A program made the position numbers and the translations under genes. The notes below the pieces were generated by a model. It was not told the origin of the DNA and did no database searches. It saw only the letters and a list, made by a program, of their open reading frames with translations. A stretch of 64,000 bases of DNA from Bin87 sp963668585 (GTDB lineage: Bacteria; Chloroflexota; Dehalococcoidia; Lucifugimonadales; UBA3495), in assembly GCA_963668585.1 (NCBI GenBank), contig OY764869.1:124001-188000 (forward strand), written 5' to 3'. Positions 59,645-64,000 of this stretch are shown in pieces; position 1 is the stretch's first letter, and each line of letters starts with the position of its first letter.

Positions 59645-60976
59645 ATGGACATCAAAGATCTGATCATCGACGACCGGCGGAGAGGCATCTTCAGAGTTCA
59701 CCGGTCATCCATGACCTCCGACGACCTGTTCCAGAAGGAACAGGAACAGATCTTCAGCCGGTGCTGGATCTACCTGGGCCACGAATCGGAAGTGGAGAAC
59801 CCCGGGGACTACCGGCGTCGCACGATAGCAGGGCGGCCGCTTTTCTTCGCCCGCGGCCGAGATGGCCAGGTGCGCGTGTTCCTCAACTCCTGTCCGCACC
59901 GGGGCGCGCTGATCTGCCGGCGCGACGAGGGCAACACCGACGTCCTGCAGTGCTTCTATCACGCCTGGTCGTTCAACACCGACGGCGATTTGATCGGCGT
60001 GCCCGACCAGGAGGCATACGGCCCCAACTTCGACCGGGGCGAGTTGGGACTGAAGGAACCGCCCAGGGTCGAAAGCTACCGGGGCTTTTACTTCGTGTGT
60101 TTCAACCCCCACGTCGAGGACCTGGTCTCCTACCTCGCGGACGCCAGGGACTACCTTGACCTGATCGTGGACCAGGCCGAAGAAGGGATGCGAATGGTCC
60201 GAGGCTCCAACAAGTACACCATGAAAGCCAACTGGAAACTGCTGGTGGAAAACAGCCTCGACGGGTACCACCTGGTGCCGACCCACCAGACCTACCTGGA
60301 CTACATCAGCGGCCTCGGCTCCGACGACAGCGGGCAGACGGCGGCGTCCCGAATCGTTGGCAAGGCGACGGCGCTGGGCAACGGGCACTGCGTGATAGAG
60401 TCGCCGGTGCGCAGCGGACGGCCGATCGCCCACTGGCATCCCCTGTTCGGCGAGGAAACCAGGGAGCCCATCGCGCAGATCCGTCAGCGGTTGGTGGACA
60501 AGTTCGGCGAAGAGCGCACCTTCCGCATGGCCGACACCTCCCGAAACCTGATCATCTACCCCAACCTGGTGATCAACGACATCATGGCCATCACCGTCCG
60601 GTATTTCGAACCGCTGGCGCCGGACCACATGGAGGTCACCGCGTGGCACCTGGTTCCCCGCGAGGAATCGGACGCCATGCTCGCCACCCGCCTGGACAGT
60701 TTCCTGACCTTCCTGGGACCCGGAGGCTTTGCCACCCCGGACGACGTGGAAGCCCTGGAATCGTGCCAGATGGGGTTCCGCGCCACCGAAACCGAATGGT
60801 CCGATGTCTCCCGGGGTATGCTCAGGCCCGCCAAATCCACGGATGAACTGCAGATGCGGGGATTCTGGCGGCAGTGGCACGCCAATATGCAGGGGTTCAC
60901 CCATACCGACGTGCAGGATGCGCCGCACATCGAGGCGGAAGCGGAAGCCGAATTGGCGCTGGCAACCGACGACTAG
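59645..60976 (+). CDS. Rieske aromatic-ring-hydroxylating oxygenase, alpha subunit
   Basis: 443 residues. The Rieske [2Fe-2S] ligands are Cys83 and His85 in CPHRGALIC and Cys103 and His106 in CFYHAWSF. The mononuclear iron site has His209 and His214 in LDGYHLVPTH, Asp206 as the bridge to the next subunit, and a late Asp in TPDDVEALE. It uses NADH-derived electrons and O2 to oxidise a ring. The beta subunit follows 23 nt after its stop; no ferredoxin or reductase is adjacent. The substrate is unknown. Confidence 0.94.
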   Translation: MDIKDLIIDDRRRGIFRVHRSSMTSDDLFQKEQEQIFSRCWIYLGHESEVENPGDYRRRTIAGRPLFFARGRDGQVRVFLNSCPHRGALICRRDEGNTDVLQCFYHAWSFNTDGDLIGVPDQEAYGPNFDRGELGLKEPPRVESYRGFYFVCFNPHVEDLVSYLADARDYLDLIVDQAEEGMRMVRGSNKYTMKANWKLLVENSLDGYHLVPTHQTYLDYISGLGSDDSGQTAASRIVGKATALGNGHCVIESPVRSGRPIAHWHPLFGEETREPIAQIRQRLVDKFGEERTFRMADTSRNLIIYPNLVINDIMAITVRYFEPLAPDHMEVTAWHLVPREESDAMLATRLDSFLTFLGPGGFATPDDVEALESCQMGFRATETEWSDVSRGMLRPAKSTDELQMRGFWRQWHANMQGFTHTDVQDAPHIEAEAEAELALATDD

Positions 60977-60999
60977 CCCACGCCCGGGTCAGGTGAACG

Positions 61000-61506
61000 A
61001 TGACTACCGCCAACCAACCAACCCTCCGCGAGCAGGTGGAGGATTTCCTGTTTCGTGAGGCGGCGCTTCTGGACGACTGGCGCCTGGACGAATGGGTTGA
61101 CCTGTTCACCGAGGACGGCCGGTACATCGTGCCCACCACGGATTTGCCGGACGGCGACCCCAAGCGCGACCTGGTGTTCATCGACGATGACATCACGCGC
61201 CTGCGCGCCCGGGCCGTGCGGTTGAACAGTCGCCACGCCCATCGCGAGTATCCGTGGTCGCGGACCCGCCGGTTCGTGTCCAACGTGCGCGTATCCGAGA
61301 ACGGCGATGGCGAACTGGCGGTTTCATCAAACGTGCTGGTGTACCGGTTCCGCGCGGGAGAGGGCGCGCCCTACGTCGGCAGCATCGACTATACCCTGCG
61401 GCGCGACGGCGACGGGGACGCTGCCGGCTTCAAGATCGCGCACCGCCGGGCGGTGCTGGATCTGGAAGCACTCTCGTGGCACGGCGCGGTCAGCATCATT
61501 TTCTGA
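61000..61506 (+). CDS. Ring-hydroxylating oxygenase, beta subunit
   Basis: 168 residues, the NTF2/SnoaL-like fold of small oxygenase subunits. VEDFLFREAALLDDWRLDEWVDLFTEDGRY is the diagnostic N-terminal helix. RLNSRHAHREYPWSRTRRFVSNVRV and the C-terminal FKIAHRRAVLD follow. It has a structural role in the alpha3beta3 hexamer. It lies directly after the alpha subunit and before an SDR likely to act on the diol product. Confidence 0.93.
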   Translation: MTTANQPTLREQVEDFLFREAALLDDWRLDEWVDLFTEDGRYIVPTTDLPDGDPKRDLVFIDDDITRLRARAVRLNSRHAHREYPWSRTRRFVSNVRVSENGDGELAVSSNVLVYRFRAGEGAPYVGSIDYTLRRDGDGDAAGFKIAHRRAVLDLEALSWHGAVSIIF

Positions 61507-61557
61507 ACGTCCGGGCGGTGTGATTCGTCCAAACGGCCGAGGCGCGGAGGCTATCGC

Positions 61558-62382
61558 TTGAAACTCGAAGGCAAAACGGCGCTGGTCACCGGCACCAGTC
61601 CCAACATCATGGGCGGCATCGCTGAGGAACTGGCCCGCGCCGGCGCCAACCTGGTGTGCGTGGATATCCGCGAGGAGTACGCCGAGAAGTGCGCCGCCGC
61701 CATCGTCGCGGAGGGGCATGATGCCATCGGCGTGGTGTGCGACGTGACCGACGAGGATCAGGTGGTCGCCGCCATTGCCCAGGCCACCGAACGGTTCGGC
61801 GGCGTGGATATCCTGGTGAACGGCGCGGCGCTGTTCAACTTCAAGGGCGTGCTGGACATGCCGTTGGACGAGTGGCGACGCCAGACCGACATCATCCTCA
61901 CCGGCGGGTTCCTGTTCACCAAGCACGTCGCCCACCACATGATCGGGCAGGAACGCAAGGGCAACATCATCAACATCATCTCCACGGCGGGACACCAGGG
62001 CGAGCCCGGCAACGTGGGCTACGGGACCGCCAAGGGCGGAATGCTCAACTTCACCCGGTCGGTGGCCATGGAACTGTCCCGATACGGCATCCGCGTCAAC
62101 AGCCTGACGCCGACCGCCACCGACGCGTCGGAAGGACGGGAGCGGGCGGCACGTTGGGGCGTGGAATGGCCCCGGCCTCGACTGGGCCAGCGGGCGGCGG
62201 GACTGCTGCCGGACGCCAGTCGTGGCGCGCCCCTGCTCAGGCTCCCCAGTCCGTCGCACTACGGCAAGGCCGCAGTCTTCCTGGCATCCGACGACGCCGA
62301 GATGGTCACCGGATTTGACCTGCGCGTGGACGCCGGCGCCGTTTCCCGGTACTGGATCTGGTCCCCGGGAGACGCCGACTGA
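61558..62382 (+). CDS. SDR family oxidoreductase (diol dehydrogenase-like)
   Basis: 274 residues, TTG start with GGAGG upstream. The cofactor loop is TGTSPNIMGGI, a variant of TGxxxGIG. VNGAALFNF holds the NAG-like position, and IISTAGHQGEPGNVGYGTAKGG has Ser, Tyr and Lys of the active site. Its position right after the Rieske subunits suggests oxidation of a cis-dihydrodiol or downstream alcohol. A C-terminal insert (RAARWGVEWPRPRLGQRAAG) is longer than usual. Convergent with the DUF35 gene. Confidence 0.88.
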   Translation: MKLEGKTALVTGTSPNIMGGIAEELARAGANLVCVDIREEYAEKCAAAIVAEGHDAIGVVCDVTDEDQVVAAIAQATERFGGVDILVNGAALFNFKGVLDMPLDEWRRQTDIILTGGFLFTKHVAHHMIGQERKGNIINIISTAGHQGEPGNVGYGTAKGGMLNFTRSVAMELSRYGIRVNSLTPTATDASEGRERAARWGVEWPRPRLGQRAAGLLPDASRGAPLLRLPSPSHYGKAAVFLASDDAEMVTGFDLRVDAGAVSRYWIWSPGDAD

Positions 62383-62415
62383 TACCCGATTGGGGTACGC
62401 TTCAGGACTCGGCGT

Positions 62416-62904
62416 CTATGACCCGGAGACGGGCAGGAACACCGGCAGCGTGATATCCGGTTCATCCACCGTTGCGATGAACGCAACCTGCACCGGCATA
62501 TCGATTGTGATGTCCTCAGGGGCCACGTGCAGCACGTTGCTGCAAATCCGCAGGCCTTCCTGCTCCGCCAGTTCGATGACGCAGATGTTGTAGGGGGTCT
62601 GTTCCTTTTCGCGGATTGCGGGATGCACCGGGTGGCGGACGATCACGTAGGAGTACACGAAGCCCCGGCCGCTGACCCTGGCCCATTCGCAGGCAAGGGA
62701 CGAGCACTCGGGACACATGGGCGTGGGCAGGTGCCGGAATAATCCGCAGTCCGTACACCTCTGGATGCGCAGTTCGCCCTGCCGGGTTCCTTCCCAGAAT
62801 CCCTGCTCATAGTCGGGCACCCGCTCCAGATCCGGCAACGGCACCCCTTCCAGCGGCGCGGTCATCGGCGGGGATTTGACGGTCTGTTGACTTGGCTGGG
62901 TCAT
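62416..62904 (-). CDS. Zn-ribbon OB-fold (DUF35) protein
   Basis: 162 residues. IQRCTDCGLFRHLPTPMCPECSSL is the zinc ribbon, then the OB-fold with GRGFVYSYVIVRHPVHPAI. These proteins pair with a thiolase-like protein and form a complex that handles acyl-CoA. The start is 12 nt from the stop of the thiolase gene, so they are co-transcribed. The pair probably acts in side-chain or ring degradation with the rest of the block. Confidence 0.93.
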   Translation of the reverse strand: MTQPSQQTVKSPPMTAPLEGVPLPDLERVPDYEQGFWEGTRQGELRIQRCTDCGLFRHLPTPMCPECSSLACEWARVSGRGFVYSYVIVRHPVHPAIREKEQTPYNICVIELAEQEGLRICSNVLHVAPEDITIDMPVQVAFIATVDEPDITLPVFLPVSGS

Positions 62905-62916
62905 GGAAACTCCTTG

Positions 62917-64000
62917 CTATCCCCGGCGAATGATCACCGCGCCGCTGAGTTGGGCCACGCTGCTGCAGGACAGCACCCGGTTGATGGTCTTGTGCGGCGG
63001 TTGCGCCGTGGATGTTCCGCGAATCAGGCGCACCGCTTCCTGCACGTGGGTGAGGCCGTGGATGTACGCCTCCGAGTGATTGCCCCCGTGGGTGTTGACG
63101 GGCAGCGCGCCGTCGAACCGGATGTTGTCGCCGCCTTCCACGAAGTCCTTGGCCTCTCCCGGCGGCACAAAACCGTATGTTTCCAGGTTGATCAGGCAGA
63201 AGGGCGTGAAGTGGTCATAGAACATCATCGCGTCCATATCGGCGGCTGACAGGCGGGCCCTTGCCCACAGGTCGCGAGCGGTGTGCTCCGACTCCGCCAC
63301 GGCCAGGTCGGGACGGTAGATGATGCCATCGTTGCGGGGGCCCGAGCCCTGGGCCGCCGCTTCTATGAGCGTTGGGGTCCCGGAGTGGCGCAGTTCGCGG
63401 GCCCGCTCCGCCGTGGTCACCACGATGGCGGCGGCTCCGTCGTTTTCCTGGCAGAAGTCCAGGACGTGCAGCGGGTCCACCACCATGCGGGAGTTCTGGT
63501 GGTCGTCGATGGTGATGGGTTCGCGGCGCAGGGCGCGAGGGTTGCGGGAGGCGTGCTCGCGCAGGGTGACCGCGACCCAACCGAAGTGTCGGCTGGTGGC
63601 CCCGTACCTGTGCATGTAACGGCGGACGAACATACCGAAACGATGGGCCGGCGCCATGTTGCCCCAGGGCACGGCGAAACTGTCGGCCCCGCCGGCGATG
63701 CGTTCCGGCCCCCTGGCCCGGCCCAGGCGTATTCCCGACCGCAGGTTGGCGGCGCGGAAGCACACCACGTAGTTGGCGTACCCGGCGGCGATGGCGGCGG
63801 CCGCGTGGCCCACCACCGCGTTGCCGGCACCTCCGCCGTATGAGACCGATTCCCAGTGGCGCAGGTTCCTGATGCCCAGCGACTGCGTCAGCAGGGTTTC
63901 GTGGTTGGACTCCATGTCGTAGCGGATCAGGCCGTCGATGTCCTGCGGCGCGATGCCGGCATCGTCGCAGGCCGCCTTGATCGCCTCGGAGGCAAGCTGC
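62917..64000 (-). CDS. Thiolase-family protein, 5' end beyond window
   Basis: The frame is open to the right edge, so the N-terminus is missing; at least 28 codons lie before the first internal ATG at 63913-63915 (QLASEAIKAACDDAGIAPQD). SYGGGAGNAVVGHAAAAIAAGYANYVVCF is the thiolase active-loop region. DFCQENDGAAAIVVTTAERAREL and the late LPVNTHGGNHSEAYIHGLTHVQEAVRLI match SCP-x-type thiolases. The GGNHSEAYIHG stretch replaces the catalytic GGxxSxGHPxG. It works with DUF35 on acyl-CoA thioesters. Confidence 0.9.
   Translation of the reverse strand, partial: QLASEAIKAACDDAGIAPQDIDGLIRYDMESNHETLLTQSLGIRNLRHWESVSYGGGAGNAVVGHAAAAIAAGYANYVVCFRAANLRSGIRLGRARGPERIAGGADSFAVPWGNMAPAHRFGMFVRRYMHRYGATSRHFGWVAVTLREHASRNPRALRREPITIDDHQNSRMVVDPLHVLDFCQENDGAAAIVVTTAERARELRHSGTPTLIEAAAQGSGPRNDGIIYRPDLAVAESEHTARDLWARARLSAADMDAMMFYDHFTPFCLINLETYGFVPPGEAKDFVEGGDNIRFDGALPVNTHGGNHSEAYIHGLTHVQEAVRLIRGTSTAQPPHKTINRVLSCSSVAQLSGAVIIRRG

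Overview
The window is GC-rich, densely coded bacterial DNA with many short intergenic gaps and ATG/GTG/TTG starts. It has no rRNA or tRNA gene, CRISPR array, transposase or integrase that I can recognise. Gene content suggests an aerobic, heterotrophic, monoderm bacterium with heavily duplicated catabolic and transport genes. It carries five clear major-facilitator families of carriers, a molybdenum hydroxylase operon, CaiB-type CoA transferases, a Rieske oxygenase, VOC enzymes, SDRs, a thiolase with a DUF35 partner, oligopeptide-type ABC lipoproteins with Thr/Pro-rich linkers, and an adenylylsulfate reductase. This mix resembles marine or host-associated Chloroflexota of the SAR202/Dehalococcoidia type. 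That assignment is inference; there is no phylogenetic marker other than lepA.

Layout. 1-4117: an acetyltransferase cut by the left edge, then a three-subunit molybdenum hydroxylase (FAD, 2Fe-2S and Mo subunits, read leftward). 4311-6112: two paralogous GNATs, the second fused to the HicB half of a HicAB toxin-antitoxin pair. 6152-12259: MFS carriers, a metallophosphoesterase and an asparaginase homologue with altered active-site residues. 12260-13273: an AT-richer insert with a TIR-like gene overlapping a small membrane-protein gene. 13292-15510: a membrane protein, a DinB-like protein and an uncharacterised duplicated-domain protein. 15590-17221: a compact three-gene accessory operon ending in a second, different TIR-like protein, directly behind lepA. 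19180-21861: an ankyrin-repeat lipoprotein. 22457-25693: an RND permease. 26052-29182: aprB and aprA separated by two PaREP1/HEPN-like genes.

29315-35607 holds small enzymes, an OPA-type carrier, a hydantoinase and a zinc-ribbon/beta-propeller protein. 35795-41996 holds two tandem paralogous peptide-type binding lipoproteins and two permeases, but no ATPase. 42017-43405 is a DUF3179 lipoprotein whose frame is interrupted only by a TGA at the first cysteine of its CxxC motif, followed by a hairpin: a candidate selenoprotein. 43492-48246 holds leucine-type dehydrogenase, cyclophilin and two MFS carriers. 48457-49197 is an AT-rich orphan. From 49397 to the right edge the genes form a catabolic block: SDR, two VOC proteins, CapA-like protein, two CoA transferases, a class III aminotransferase, an M24 peptidase homologue, Rieske oxygenase alpha and beta subunits, SDR, DUF35 protein and a truncated thiolase.

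Intergenic DNA carries a family of perfect palindromes with GTAGGGGCG ends or their cores, a second inverted repeat containing CCTTCGACAGGCTCAGGATG or a close variant, and a 12-copy 19-bp tandem repeat at 56382-56609. Several promoters use an extended -10 of the form TGCTAYNAT with a poor -35. The strongest leads for undescribed biology are the in-frame TGA of the DUF3179 gene, the two TIR-containing clusters, the HicB-GNAT fusion and the genes lodged between aprB and aprA.
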